Shown here piece by piece: positions 1 to 7,691 of a DNA stretch of 26,446 nucleotides. Numbering within the stretch: the stretch's first letter is position 1; the number at the start of each line of letters is the position of its first letter. The translations under genes and the position numbers were made by a program. The notes beneath the pieces are model-generated. The model was not told the origin of the DNA. It worked only from the letters and a program-made list of their open reading frames with translations, and did no database searches. The stretch is from Streptococcus sp. A12 (GTDB lineage Bacteria > Bacillota > Bacilli > Lactobacillales > Streptococcaceae), in the NCBI RefSeq assembly GCF_905372335.1, contig NZ_CAJPOU010000020.1, positions 1-26,446 on the forward strand. The letters run 5' to 3'.

Positions 1-767
1 ACCTTGATGTTGGTAGGCAAGTGGACGATACGAACGGCTGTTGCGACCTTGTTGACGTTCTGTCCACCCGCACCAGATGCGTGGTAGATATCAATCCGAA
101 GGTCTTTTGGATCAATGTCGTACTCGACTTCTTCGATTTCTGGCATGACCAGAACTGTGGCAGTTGAGGTATGGACACGCCCTTGGCTTTCTGTCACAGG
201 AACCCGTTGCACTCGGTGGGCACCAGATTCATACTTGAGTTTCGAATAAACCGATTGACCAGAGACCATGGCCACGACTTCTTTGATCCCACCAACGCCA
301 TTGTAGGAAGCTTCCATGACTTCAAAGCGCCAACCTTGGCTTTCCGCGTATTTTTGGTACATCTGCAAGAGGTCACCAGCAAACAATTGTGCTTCGTCTC
401 CTCCTGCTGCTCCACGGATTTCCAAGATAATATTCTTGTCATCGTTTGGATCTTTTGGAAGAAGTAAGATTTTCAGTTTTTCTTCGTATTCTTCTTTTTC
501 AGCCTTAGCATCTTTTAGCTCTTGCTTAGCCATTTCTTCCAAGTCCGCATCTCCGCCTGATTCTTTAATCATTTCTTCAGCATCGACGATATTTTGAAGG
601 ACTTGCTTGTACTCACGGTAGGCTGTCACCGTATCACGAGTGGATGCCTCTTCTTTTGAAAGCTCCATAAAGCGTTTGGTATCAGAGACCACATCTGGGT
701 CACTCAATAATTCTCCTAATTCTTCGTATCGGTCTTCTACAGCTTGTAGTTGATCATAGATATTCAT
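1..767 (-). CDS. prfA: peptide chain release factor 1 (5' part, runs off the window)
   Basis: RF1 recognises UAA and UAG stop codons in the ribosomal A site and triggers peptide release. About 255 N-terminal codons are present; the C-terminus lies beyond position 1. The translation starts MNIYDQLQAVEDRYEEL. It shows the class-1 RF core: a P-V-T tripeptide in VQRVPVTESQGR, the RF1-type stop-codon reading motif, and the GGQ catalytic loop in ASGAGGQNVNK, whose Gln is the PrmC methylation target. ATG at 767 is preceded by AAGGAGC, which overlaps the stop of the acetyltransferase gene upstream, so the two are probably translationally linked. It is the last gene of a tdk-GNAT-prfA unit in this window. 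Identification is firm. Confidence 0.96.
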   Translation of the reverse strand, partial: MNIYDQLQAVEDRYEELGELLSDPDVVSDTKRFMELSKEEASTRDTVTAYREYKQVLQNIVDAEEMIKESGGDADLEEMAKQELKDAKAEKEEYEEKLKILLLPKDPNDDKNIILEIRGAAGGDEAQLFAGDLLQMYQKYAESQGWRFEVMEASYNGVGGIKEVVAMVSGQSVYSKLKYESGAHRVQRVPVTESQGRVHTSTATVLVMPEIEEVEYDIDPKDLRIDIYHASGAGGQNVNKVATAVRIVHLPTNIK

Positions 768-776
768 GTTTGCTCC

Positions 777-1256
777 TTAATTCTTGGTTGTTAGATCATA
801 GATTGCTACAATTTCGTTTTCTATGACTTCGCCAGTTTCTTTAAATCCATAATGGAGATAGCAATATCTCGCTTGATTATTTTCCGGTTCATAAGATAAC
901 CAAAGACTTGTTGCTTTTCCAGCTGGCTCTGTTCGAACAAAGTCAATGACTGCATCCATAGTCGGTTTAAAATAGCCTAAACCTTGAAATCGTTTATCGA
1001 TCATAAAACGAAATAACAAGTAGTTCCCTTTGCTGATCCCAATTTTCTGGTCATAGGCAATCATAACAAAACCAACTAATACTTCCTTATCATAAACTGC
1101 TAAGGGAGCTATAAAATCACCATTTTTATCATATACATAGGCTTCAGCTAAACTAATAGAATTGGATGCAATAAAATTCCTTTGATTTGGATGAACTTCT
1201 AGATTCAAAACGTCAAAATAATTCTCTATTGTAATATCTTTTAAACAAATAGACAT
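777..1256 (-). CDS. GNAT acetyltransferase, spermine/spermidine (BltD/PaiA)-like
   Basis: A 159-residue single-domain GNAT protein predicted to move an acetyl group from acetyl-CoA to an amine. The acetyl-CoA pyrophosphate loop is seen near residues 86-92 (R-F-Q-G-L-G), after the beta-4 strand LLFRFMID. The C-terminal ARYCYLHYGFKETGE is the usual GNAT alpha-4/beta-6 element. Overall layout resembles BltD-type polyamine acetyltransferases, but the substrate is inferred only from that resemblance. It sits 21 bp behind tdk, and its stop codon overlaps the ribosome site of prfA. This conserved streptococcal gene order suggests cotranscription rather than functional linkage. Confidence 0.85.
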   Translation of the reverse strand: MSICLKDITIENYFDVLNLEVHPNQRNFIASNSISLAEAYVYDKNGDFIAPLAVYDKEVLVGFVMIAYDQKIGISKGNYLLFRFMIDKRFQGLGYFKPTMDAVIDFVRTEPAGKATSLWLSYEPENNQARYCYLHYGFKETGEVIENEIVAIYDLTTKN

Positions 1257-1277
1257 TATTATCCTCTCTAAAACATT

Positions 1278-1862
1278 CTAGACGCTTTCAGTTGGTACAT
1301 CTGGATCAAAATAATGTTTGCGGCAAACCGAGATATAGGTCTCGTGTCCACCAATTTGGATTTGTTCTCCATCATAGACGGGTTTGCCCGCTTGAGTGCG
1401 CAAAACCATGATCGCTTTACGAGAACAGTATTGGCAGATGGTCTTGATTTCTTCGATCTTGTCCGCTAGCAACAGCAAATGTTCAGAACCCTCAAATAGT
1501 TCGTTTCGGAAATCATTTTTGAGGCCAAAAGCCATGACGGGCACATCTAGTTCATCAACGACTCTCGCCAAGTCATAAACATGATGGCGTTTGAGAAACT
1601 GAGCTTCATCGATTAAGACACAGTAAGGTTTCTTTTCTAGCCTTTGGATATAACCGAAGATATCTGTCTCGTCTTCGATGGCCATGGCTTCTCGTTTCAT
1701 ACCGATCCGGCTAGAAACTACTCCCACTCCATCACGCGTGTCGATTGCGGAAGTCATGATGACGACGCCCTTGCCTTGCTCTTCATAATTATGGGCTACC
1801 TTCAAAATTTCGATGGTTTTACCTGAGTTCATAGTCCCATATTTATAATATAATTGTGCCAT
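1278..1862 (-). CDS. tdk: thymidine kinase
   Basis: Phosphorylates thymidine to dTMP with ATP in the pyrimidine salvage pathway; cytosolic, type II (TK1-like). The 194-residue protein has the P-loop G-T-M-N-S-G-K-T at residues 9-16, the D-E-A-Q motif at 85-88 with the catalytic Glu86, and a zinc site made by C143, C146, C180 and H183. The lasso-region sequence GHETYISVCRKH is typical. Length is normal for Gram-positive Tdk. ATG at 1862 follows GAAGGAAA. An AT-rich promoter region with an extended -10 (TGGTAAAAT) lies upstream, facing away from the tautomerase gene. It is the first gene of the tdk-GNAT-prfA operon. Confidence 0.97.
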   Translation of the reverse strand: MAQLYYKYGTMNSGKTIEILKVAHNYEEQGKGVVIMTSAIDTRDGVGVVSSRIGMKREAMAIEDETDIFGYIQRLEKKPYCVLIDEAQFLKRHHVYDLARVVDELDVPVMAFGLKNDFRNELFEGSEHLLLLADKIEEIKTICQYCSRKAIMVLRTQAGKPVYDGEQIQIGGHETYISVCRKHYFDPDVPTESV

Positions 1863-1974
1863 TTTCCTTCTGTTCTCTCTAAAAGTATTTCATTATATTT
1901 TACCATATTTTTGCCCAGCTTTGTATCCTAAAATGTGATAAAATAAGGTTAAGATTTATGAAGGAGGTGGCGCA

Positions 1975-2157
1975 ATGCCATTTGTACGTATTGATTTATT
2001 CGAAGGGCGCACCTTGGAACAAAAGAAAGCTTTGGCCAAGGAAGTAACCGAGGCTGTCGTTCGGAATACAGGTGCTCCCCAATCTGCTGTTCATGTCATT
2101 ATCAATGATATGCCTGAAGGAACCTACTTCCCTCAAGGTGAGATGCGCACTAAATAA
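1975..2157 (+). CDS. 4-oxalocrotonate tautomerase family protein
   Basis: A 60-residue cytosolic tautomerase of the 4-OT (DmpI/XylH/YwhB) family. After Met removal, Pro1 becomes the catalytic general base; the sequence starts M-P-F-V-R-I-D. Arg near residue 11 (E-G-R-T) and the hydrophobic C-terminal half (VHVIINDMPEGTYF) fit the small beta-alpha-beta subunit that forms hexamers. The physiological substrate in streptococci is unknown, so a role in aromatic degradation should not be assumed. ATG at 1975 is preceded by GAAGGAGGTGG, an excellent ribosome site. It is a monocistronic plus-strand gene divergent from tdk and ends directly at the structured repeat at 2158-2336, which supplies its terminator. 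Confidence 0.93.
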   Translation: MPFVRIDLFEGRTLEQKKALAKEVTEAVVRNTGAPQSAVHVIINDMPEGTYFPQGEMRTK

Positions 2158-2336
2158 GAGAGTGGGACAGAAATTGGTAATTCGTTAGAATTCGATTTCG
2201 TCGTCCCACCTCCGCACAGTTGAGTAGGGCTGTAAAAGCTGATGAAATCAGCGTAGTAGAGCCCACTCAACCACTGCGTTTTGCTCGATAATCCAAAGAC
2301 AATTGAGAGGCTAGGACTTTTGTCCCAGCCTCTTTT
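2158..2336. repeat. structured intergenic repeat-like element with nested inverted repeats
   Basis: The whole 179-bp gap between the tautomerase and MATE stop codons is made of inverted repeats. GTGGGAC at 2162-2168 pairs with GTCCCAC at 2203-2209. A long arm GTTGAGT-a-GGGCT (2219-2231) pairs with AGCCC-ACTCAAC (2260-2271), enclosing a GCTGAT/ATCAGC hairpin. A final hairpin lies at 2306-2333. The ends resemble each other in inverted orientation (GAGAGTGGGAC and the complement of GTCCCAGCCTC). It looks like a dispersed streptococcal intergenic repeat that I recall seeing in other oral streptococci, but copy number cannot be checked here. No protein-coding signal is credible in it. Confidence 0.7.
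2306..2336 (+). terminator. rho-independent terminator of the tautomerase gene
   Basis: AGAGGCTAGGAC and GTCCCAGCCTCT form a 12-bp stem with one mismatch and a TTTT loop, followed by TTTT. It is the right-hand end of the repeat element, and its T-tract touches the MATE stop codon at 2335-2337. Orientation favours plus-strand termination. Confidence 0.75.
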
Positions 2337-3681
2337 AAGAAATTTGGTATTTCTTTTGAATCTGCCATAGTCGCATCTGGTAACAAATACCACTAACGAC
2401 AATGCTAGAAATTAAGCCAATCCAGTAAGCATACGGACCTAGGTTAGTGACATGGTCTAAAAAGATCCCCAAGGGAATAGAGACACACCAGTAACTAAAG
2501 ACACCAAGTAAGAAGGGAACGGTAGTATCCTTGTACCCCCGAAGAATCCCTTGAATCGGTGCTGCGACTGTATCTGCTATTTGGAACAGCAGGCTATAGG
2601 TCATGAAAATTGCTGTCTGATGAATAAATTCTGAGTCACTTCCATAGAGACCCGCCACTTGATAGCGATACAGATAGAGGAAAGTAAGGGTAAAGATGGA
2701 AAACCCAAAGGCTGTCCAGCGTCCAATCCGGCAATATTGACGAACGACATCGGGACGACCAGCCCCAATCTCAAAGGATACAATAATGGCCATGGTATTG
2801 GAGATGCTAGCTGGGAAAGCGTACATAAGGGTTGAGAAGTTCATAGCCGACTGGTGACTGGCAATGGTCATAGATGGGAATTTAGCCATGAGCAAGCCCA
2901 CTACAGAGAAAATAATCACTTCTGCAAACACAATCCCTCCAATCGGTAAGCCGAGTCGGATTGTCTCTTTCATCTCTTTGAGGTTGAGAGGTTGGATATT
3001 CCATAGTTGGTAGATAGCTACTTTAGGATGTTTGAAAAAAATCAAGAAAGCAATGATGAGGAGAACCCAGTAAGCTAAGGATGTGCCCAGTCCTGCTCCT
3101 GCTCCTCCTAGCTTAGGTAGACCAAAAGCTCCATAGATCAACATGTAGTTGAAACTTGCATTTAAAGGCAATAAAAGGAGCATGAGGTACATGGACAAGC
3201 GAGTGAGGCCCAAGGTATCCAGCAAGGAACGGACCACACTAAAGAGTAAAAGAGGCAAAATCCCCAGAGAGAGAAAGGCTAAATAACGGGTCGCTATCCC
3301 AGCTACGACACTTTCTAGACCGATTTTTCTTAGGACAATCGGTGATATCAGCAAGACAAAAGCAATCAAGAGGACAGCCATCATGAAAGAGAGATAGATA
3401 AATTGATAAAAATCAGAAGCTATTCGTTTTTTATTCCCCTGCCCTAAATGATGACCGATAATTGGTGTTAAAGCTGATACAATCCCCGTTAAAAAAGTAA
3501 AAAAGGGGTTCCAGAGACTAGTGGCAGTCGAGACTCCTGCTAAGTCCAAGGTATTGTATTGCCCCGTCATGGCTGTATCAACAAAACTAGCAGAGTAGTT
3601 GGCGAGTTGATAAACCAGGAGAGGAATAAATAGACTGATAAACAAACGCAAGCGCTCTTTAAAATGATGGGTTAGATACAT
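2335..3681 (-). CDS. MATE family multidrug efflux transporter
   Basis: A 448-residue polytopic membrane protein with about 12 hydrophobic segments. It resembles the NorM-type multidrug and toxic compound extrusion family, cation-coupled exporters of drugs or organic cations. Family features seen are the N-terminal stretch S-F-V-D-T-A-M-T-G at about residues 32-40, SALTPIIGHHLGQG at about 70-83, and the mirrored second half with AIIVSFEIGAGRPD. The substrate is unknown. ATG at 3681 has only a weak purine-rich ribosome site (AGAAGAGAG). A short unrelated frame starts in the leader. The gene is monocistronic between two terminators. Confidence 0.92.
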   Translation of the reverse strand: MYLTHHFKERLRLFISLFIPLLVYQLANYSASFVDTAMTGQYNTLDLAGVSTATSLWNPFFTFLTGIVSALTPIIGHHLGQGNKKRIASDFYQFIYLSFMMAVLLIAFVLLISPIVLRKIGLESVVAGIATRYLAFLSLGILPLLLFSVVRSLLDTLGLTRLSMYLMLLLLPLNASFNYMLIYGAFGLPKLGGAGAGLGTSLAYWVLLIIAFLIFFKHPKVAIYQLWNIQPLNLKEMKETIRLGLPIGGIVFAEVIIFSVVGLLMAKFPSMTIASHQSAMNFSTLMYAFPASISNTMAIIVSFEIGAGRPDVVRQYCRIGRWTAFGFSIFTLTFLYLYRYQVAGLYGSDSEFIHQTAIFMTYSLLFQIADTVAAPIQGILRGYKDTTVPFLLGVFSYWCVSIPLGIFLDHVTNLGPYAYWIGLISSIVVSGICYQMRLWQIQKKYQIS

Positions 3682-3723
3682 GGATGATACTCTCTTCTTA
3701 TCATGGTGAAATTTTCTCTTACC

Positions 3724-3752
3724 ACTCTACTATATGTCTCCTTAAATGTCAA
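3724..3752 (-). promoter_or_regulatory. promoter of the MATE gene
   Basis: Read on the minus strand, TTGACA (3747-3752) is followed by a 17-base spacer and TAGAGT (3724-3729). This gives a leader of roughly 35 bases to the ATG at 3681. The -35 is perfect and the -10 is weak. Confidence 0.6.
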
Positions 3753-3753
3753 A

Positions 3754-3790
3754 AAAATTAAAAAACTGAAGATCTAACGGATCCTCAGTT
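3754..3790 (-). terminator. rho-independent terminator of xpt-pbuX
   Basis: On the minus strand AACTGAGGATC (3790-3780) and GATCTTCAGTT (3774-3764) form an 11-bp stem with one G-T pair and a 5-base loop. The stem is followed by a T-rich tail. It lies 9 bases after the pbuX stop. Confidence 0.85.
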
Positions 3791-3798
3791 TATTTAGA

Positions 3799-5061
3799 TT
3801 ATTTTTTGTTGCGGTTTAAGATGGCGTTCAGAATGATAGCCAAGACACTGGCAACAACAATTCCGTTTGCAAAGAACATTTTAAAGGCACTTGGTAGGCC
3901 ATTAAAGAGGGTGCTGTTGTTCAATCCTACCCCTGCTGCGATCGATACAGCTGCGATGAGGAAATTGTGCTCATTGTGCTCAAAATCAACACGCGCAAGG
4001 ATCTGCATCCCTTGAATAGACACAAAACCAAACATGACTAGCATAGCTCCACCAAGTACTGGACTTGGAATGATTTGCGCCAAAGCTCCAAACTTAGGCA
4101 GGAGACCAAGAAGAACGAGGAAACCAGCCGCGTAGTAGATTGGAAGGCGTGTCTTGATACCAGACAATTTCACCAAGCCGACATTTTGTGAGAATCCAGT
4201 GTATGGGAAGGTATTGAAGATACCGCCAAGAAGGACGGCCAATCCTTCAGCACGGTAGCCATTACGAAGGCGCGTACTATCAATTGGATCTTTTGTAATA
4301 TCTGATAGGGCAAGATAGACACCAGTCGATTCGACCATGGAAACAGTTGCTATGATACACATCATGACAATTGAAGTGATTTCAAACTTAGGAACTCCAA
4401 AGAAGAATGGCGTTGGAACGTGAACGACTGGAGCTTGTGCTACAGGTGCGAAGTCCACCAAGCCCATTGAAGCTGCGATAGCTGTCCCAACAATCAACCC
4501 AATCAAAATAGAAATAGATTTGATAAAGCCTGTTGTATAGATGTTGACCACAAGTATGATGAGAATGGTAATCACGGCCAAAATCAAACTTTGAACCGTT
4601 GGTTCTTCAGCATTGTTTCCCATGTTTCCAATGGCGACTGGAATCAATGTCAAACCAATGGTCGTAATGACAGATCCCGTCACAATGGATGGGAAAAGGT
4701 TAGCGATTTTAGAGAAGAAACCTGAGACCAGAACCACATAAATCCCGGAAACAATCAAGGCACCAAACATGGCCCCACTACCATGGCTAGCCCCAATCAT
4801 GCTAAGAGGTGCTACAGACTGGAAGGCCACCCCAAGGACGACCGGAAGACCAATCCCGAAATGTTTGTTTAACTGCAATTGCAGGAAGGTGGCTACCCCA
4901 CACATAAAGATATCTGTAGAGATGAGATAGGTTAGTTGCTGGGCATTATATCCCAAAGCGCCCGCAATCATAATCGGTACTAGAATAGAGCCCGAATACA
5001 TGGCTAATAGGTGTTGCAACCCTAGAATGGCTGCCTGTGAATGGTTTTCTTGTTTTTGCAT
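3799..5061 (-). CDS. pbuX: xanthine permease (NCS2 family)
   Basis: Imports xanthine across the membrane, probably with protons, feeding Xpt. The 420-residue protein has about 14 hydrophobic segments. NCS2 hallmarks seen are the Q-N-V-G signature in GFSQNVGLVKLSGIKTR and the TM8 acidic motif V-E-S-T-G, whose Glu contacts the purine in UraA/UapA-type carriers. Its ATG at 5061 overlaps the xpt stop by one base (TAATG), a strong sign of translational coupling. Expression should be controlled by the guanine riboswitch upstream of xpt. The assignment to xanthine rather than uracil rests on the xpt pairing. Confidence 0.95.
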   Translation of the reverse strand: MQKQENHSQAAILGLQHLLAMYSGSILVPIMIAGALGYNAQQLTYLISTDIFMCGVATFLQLQLNKHFGIGLPVVLGVAFQSVAPLSMIGASHGSGAMFGALIVSGIYVVLVSGFFSKIANLFPSIVTGSVITTIGLTLIPVAIGNMGNNAEEPTVQSLILAVITILIILVVNIYTTGFIKSISILIGLIVGTAIAASMGLVDFAPVAQAPVVHVPTPFFFGVPKFEITSIVMMCIIATVSMVESTGVYLALSDITKDPIDSTRLRNGYRAEGLAVLLGGIFNTFPYTGFSQNVGLVKLSGIKTRLPIYYAAGFLVLLGLLPKFGALAQIIPSPVLGGAMLVMFGFVSIQGMQILARVDFEHNEHNFLIAAVSIAAGVGLNNSTLFNGLPSAFKMFFANGIVVASVLAIILNAILNRNKK

Positions 5062-5642
5062 TAGATGTCTGCCTCCTTAAATACAACCTGACCACTTTCA
5101 AAGCGGTCCAAACGAGCAAGTGAAACAACTGGATATCCGAGTTCTTCAAGTAGTCCACGGCCATCCTGGAAAGATTTCTCGATGACGATACCGACTGCTT
5201 CAACACTCGCACCAGCTTGTTCGATAATCTGGATCAAGCCCTTAGCTGCTTGGCCATTTGCCAGAAAGTCATCAACGATCAAGACGCGATCATCTGGTGT
5301 TAAAAACTTGCTAGCAATGGAAACCGTACTGGTCACTTGCTTGGTAAAGGAATAGACTTCTGCTGTCAAAATCCCTTCATTCATGGTAATATTCTTGGCT
5401 TTTTTGGCAAAGATCATGGGAAGTTCCAAAGCTTCTGCCACATAGAGGGCAGGAACGATCCCTGAAGCTTCAATGGTCACAACCTTGGTCAGACCAGCAT
5501 CTTTAAACCGGTCCGCAAAAGCCTTCCCAATTTCTTTCATCAACTGGTAATCCACTTGGTGGGTCAAGAAGGAATCGACCTTGAGGATATTCTCTCCCAG
5601 GACATTTCCGTCTTTCAATATACGTTCTTCTAATAATTTCAT
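5061..5642 (-). CDS. xpt: xanthine phosphoribosyltransferase
   Basis: Converts xanthine plus PRPP to XMP in purine salvage; cytosolic. The 193-residue length and N-terminus MKLLEERILKDG are those of Gram-positive Xpt. The PRPP-binding loop V-L-I-V-D-D-F-L-A-N-G-Q-A-A is at residues 120-133. ATG at 5642 is preceded by TAGGAGAAA. The leader carries a guanine riboswitch and an intrinsic terminator. The one-base overlap with pbuX makes a bicistronic uptake-plus-salvage unit. Confidence 0.97.
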   Translation of the reverse strand: MKLLEERILKDGNVLGENILKVDSFLTHQVDYQLMKEIGKAFADRFKDAGLTKVVTIEASGIVPALYVAEALELPMIFAKKAKNITMNEGILTAEVYSFTKQVTSTVSIASKFLTPDDRVLIVDDFLANGQAAKGLIQIIEQAGASVEAVGIVIEKSFQDGRGLLEELGYPVVSLARLDRFESGQVVFKEADI

Positions 5643-5673
5643 GTTTTCTCCTAAACAGTTTGGAACAAAAAAT

Positions 5674-5696
5674 AGAGACTTACCAAGTAAGCCTCT
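5674..5696 (-). terminator. riboswitch expression-platform terminator
   Basis: On the minus strand AGAGGCTTAC and GTAAGTCTCT form a 10-bp stem (one G-T pair) with a 3-base loop, followed by ATTTTTT. The 5' arm (GGCTTACTT) is largely complementary to the aptamer's 3' P1 strand (AATAAGTAAG). Ligand-free RNA could therefore form an antiterminator, and guanine binding would release the terminator. Confidence 0.88.
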
Positions 5697-5730
5697 ACAG
5701 AATCCAAGTATCCCTGGATCAATCTAAGAC

Positions 5731-5797
5731 TTACTTATTGTTAGGTGTTCCGGCACCTTGTAGAGACCTTGCGCCAATCCGCAAGATAAATAAGTAA
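5731..5797 (-). promoter_or_regulatory. guanine-class purine riboswitch aptamer
   Basis: Read on the minus strand, P1 is TTACTTATT/AATAAGTAA (5797-5789 with 5739-5731). P2 is CTTGCG/CGCAAG with loop GATTGG. J2/3 is TCTCTAC, the purine-riboswitch core. P3 is AGGTG/CACCT with loop CCGGAA. The GG of L2 and CC of L3 can make the kissing interaction. J3/1 reads AAC, so the position equivalent to B. subtilis xpt C74 is C, predicting guanine/hypoxanthine rather than adenine. It precedes xpt-pbuX, a known genomic site for this class, and lies only 8 bases after the guaC stop. Confidence 0.9.
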
Positions 5798-5805
5798 TTG
5801 TAGTT

Positions 5806-6789
5806 TTAATGAGAGTCACCATTCCAAATCGAATTCTTTACGATGACATAATCGACATGCTTGAGATCAGCAACCTTGCGACCTCCAGCATAGGAAATAG
5901 AACTTTGCAAGTCTTGCTCCATCTCTGTCAAGGTATCTTGCAGATGACCTTTGGCTGGTAACAGGATTTTCTTACCTTCAACATTTTTATAGGCGCCTTT
6001 TTGGTACTCTGAAGCAGATCCATAATACTCTTTAAAGGCTTCCCCGTCGACTTCAACAGTCTTCCCTGGGCTTTCAATGTGACCTGCAAAGAGAGAACCG
6101 ATCATGACCATGCTAGCACCAAAACGAATGGATTTCGCAATATCTCCATGGGTCCGAATGCCACCATCTGCAATAATGGGTTTGCGCGCTGCTTTTGAAC
6201 ACCAACGAAGGGCGGCTAACTGCCAACCGCCAGTACCAAATCCAGTCTTCACTTTGGTAATGCAGACCTTACCAGGTCCGATCCCGACCTTGGTAGCATC
6301 TGCTCCAGCGTTTTCCAACTCACGAACAGCTTCTGGAGTTCCGACATTTCCTGCTATGACAAAGGTATCTGGTAATTCCTTCTTGATATGCTGGATCATT
6401 TGGATGACACTATCTGAGTGTCCGTGAGCGATATCGATGGTGATGTATTCTGGTGCGTCGTCCTTGAGTTGAGTCACAAAGTCGTATTCATAGTCTTTTA
6501 CTCCAACTGAAATGGAAGCAATTAAGCCCTGATCGTGCATACGTTTGATAAAGGGAATGCGACAAGCTTCGTCAAAGCGGTGCATAATGTAAAAATAGCC
6601 CCCTTTAGCCAGTTGCTCGGCCACATCCTCATCCAGGATAGTCTGCATGTTGGCAGGTACCACTGGTAGCTTGAAGGTGTGCTTACCAAACTGAACTGTC
6701 GTGTCAGCTTCTGCACGACTTTTGATAATACACTTGTTAGGGATTAATTGAATATCTTCGTAATCAAAGATTGGAAATTCGTTTAACAT
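5806..6789 (-). CDS. guaC: GMP reductase
   Basis: Reduces GMP to IMP plus ammonia with NADPH, returning guanine nucleotides to the adenine branch; cytosolic TIM barrel of the IMPDH/GMPR family. Starting at MLNEFPIFDYEDIQ gives 327 residues, the family length. The catalytic Cys is C176 in G-I-G-P-G-K-V-C, and the phosphate/flap region GYGSASEYQ-type sequence follows. The frame stays open to an ATG at 6858, but that codon sits about at the predicted transcription start. The extra 23 residues would have no ribosome site, so 6789 is chosen. A PurBox lies upstream. No terminator separates guaC from the riboswitch-xpt-pbuX unit. Confidence 0.94.
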   Translation of the reverse strand: MLNEFPIFDYEDIQLIPNKCIIKSRAEADTTVQFGKHTFKLPVVPANMQTILDEDVAEQLAKGGYFYIMHRFDEACRIPFIKRMHDQGLIASISVGVKDYEYDFVTQLKDDAPEYITIDIAHGHSDSVIQMIQHIKKELPDTFVIAGNVGTPEAVRELENAGADATKVGIGPGKVCITKVKTGFGTGGWQLAALRWCSKAARKPIIADGGIRTHGDIAKSIRFGASMVMIGSLFAGHIESPGKTVEVDGEAFKEYYGSASEYQKGAYKNVEGKKILLPAKGHLQDTLTEMEQDLQSSISYAGGRKVADLKHVDYVIVKNSIWNGDSH

Positions 6790-6863
6790 ACGGATTGGAA
6801 TCTCGTTTCTAAATTTTAAATCGTGATGCGTCATCACTTCGTCTTCCGACGTTTCCATTCAAG

Positions 6864-6892
6864 ATTATAGCAAAGATACGGAGTCGATTCAA
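6864..6892 (-). promoter_or_regulatory. guaC: guaC promoter
   Basis: TTGAAT (6892-6887), a 17-base spacer and a perfect TATAAT (6869-6864) on the minus strand. Transcription should start near 6857, leaving a leader of about 68 bases before the chosen ATG at 6789. This placement is the main reason for rejecting the ATG at 6858. Confidence 0.85.
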
Positions 6893-6914
6893 TTAGAATG
6901 CTGATTATTGAATT

Positions 6915-6927
6915 AATGTTCGGAAAT
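6915..6927 (-). promoter_or_regulatory. PurBox (PurR site) upstream of guaC
   Basis: The minus strand reads ATTTCCGAACATT, which fits the lactococcal/streptococcal PurBox AWWWCCGAACWWT at every position. It is centred about 64 bases upstream of the predicted start. In Lactococcus, PurR acts as an activator from comparable upstream positions. Only one copy is obvious. Confidence 0.75.
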
Positions 6928-6968
6928 TATTAGACGATTAGTTAGAGCAACTTCTGTATATAAGTTAT

Positions 6969-7691
6969 TTATGAACAATTCTGAAGCCAATTGATGATTT
7001 CTTTGCTGACAAGATTAGGAACTACTGTATAAAAATCGTGACCGAGATCCTTTAAGAGTACCTTCTTGATAGAAGGATCTAAATTTTCAAGTGCTCTAGC
7101 TCTCCAATCGGGCTCATCTTCGTATTTAGGTCCGATGAATAAGGCCTTGGTTTTCGTTAGTGGAGCTTGAAAAGAACGAAGCTCCCGTCTGAGTCTCAGC
7201 AGGGAAAGAACGGCTTGTGGATCCAAATCCAGTTCATAATGATGGAGGTCAGGATTCCAACGATAACTGGATTGGATGGCCTTTATAGCGGCTTGGGAAG
7301 GCTTGTCAGTGTCACCAAGTTCACTTGCAACTGCTTCCTCTAGCGATGAAAAAACCTGTTGCTTCAGATAGGCGAGTGTCTCTTCGATTTCCTGCTCTAG
7401 TGGTAAGACCTGGTCCATATCAAGATAGCCGCCATCTAGCAGAACCAGGTGAGTAATTTGTGGCTCATTGGATGCTAGGTATCGAGCCAAATCTCCACCT
7501 AGTGAATGGGCAATGATACAAGTATTTTCATTAGAATCCGCATGGGCTTTAAACCAATCTACTATATCTTTTGCAGATTCCAGTTTCACCCTATAGGGAT
7601 CTAGATAGGTGATGGGAAAAGGAAAGTAGGAAGCAAATTCGCTCATATGATTTTCGTTACTTCCGAGACCTCCGATAAAGTAAAACCTCAT
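6969..7691 (-). CDS. alpha/beta-hydrolase fold protein
   Basis: A 240-residue cytosolic alpha/beta hydrolase of unknown substrate. The nucleophile elbow is A-H-S-L-G-G with Ser63. FIGGLGSNENH at the N-terminus supplies an oxyanion-hole-like loop, and D-L-G-H-D near residues 218-222 provides the likely catalytic His. A helical cap of about 80 residues lies between. No signal peptide is seen. Its ATG overlaps the stop of the upstream O-acetyltransferase by four bases (ATGA), so the two are cotranscribed. An esterase or thioesterase role is only a guess from the fold. Confidence 0.82.
   Translation of the reverse strand: MRFYFIGGLGSNENHMSEFASYFPFPITYLDPYRVKLESAKDIVDWFKAHADSNENTCIIAHSLGGDLARYLASNEPQITHLVLLDGGYLDMDQVLPLEQEIEETLAYLKQQVFSSLEEAVASELGDTDKPSQAAIKAIQSSYRWNPDLHHYELDLDPQAVLSLLRLRRELRSFQAPLTKTKALFIGPKYEDEPDWRARALENLDPSIKKVLLKDLGHDFYTVVPNLVSKEIINWLQNCS

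Noticed and set aside
2133..2402. 89-codon minus-strand frame across the repeat and the MATE 3' end
   Set aside because: It runs through the hairpin-rich repeat and overlaps MATE in another frame; no ribosome site or family resemblance.
6790..6858. N-terminal extension of GuaC starting at 6858
   Set aside because: The codon coincides with the predicted transcription start and lacks a ribosome site; family members begin at MLNEFPIFDYEDIQ.
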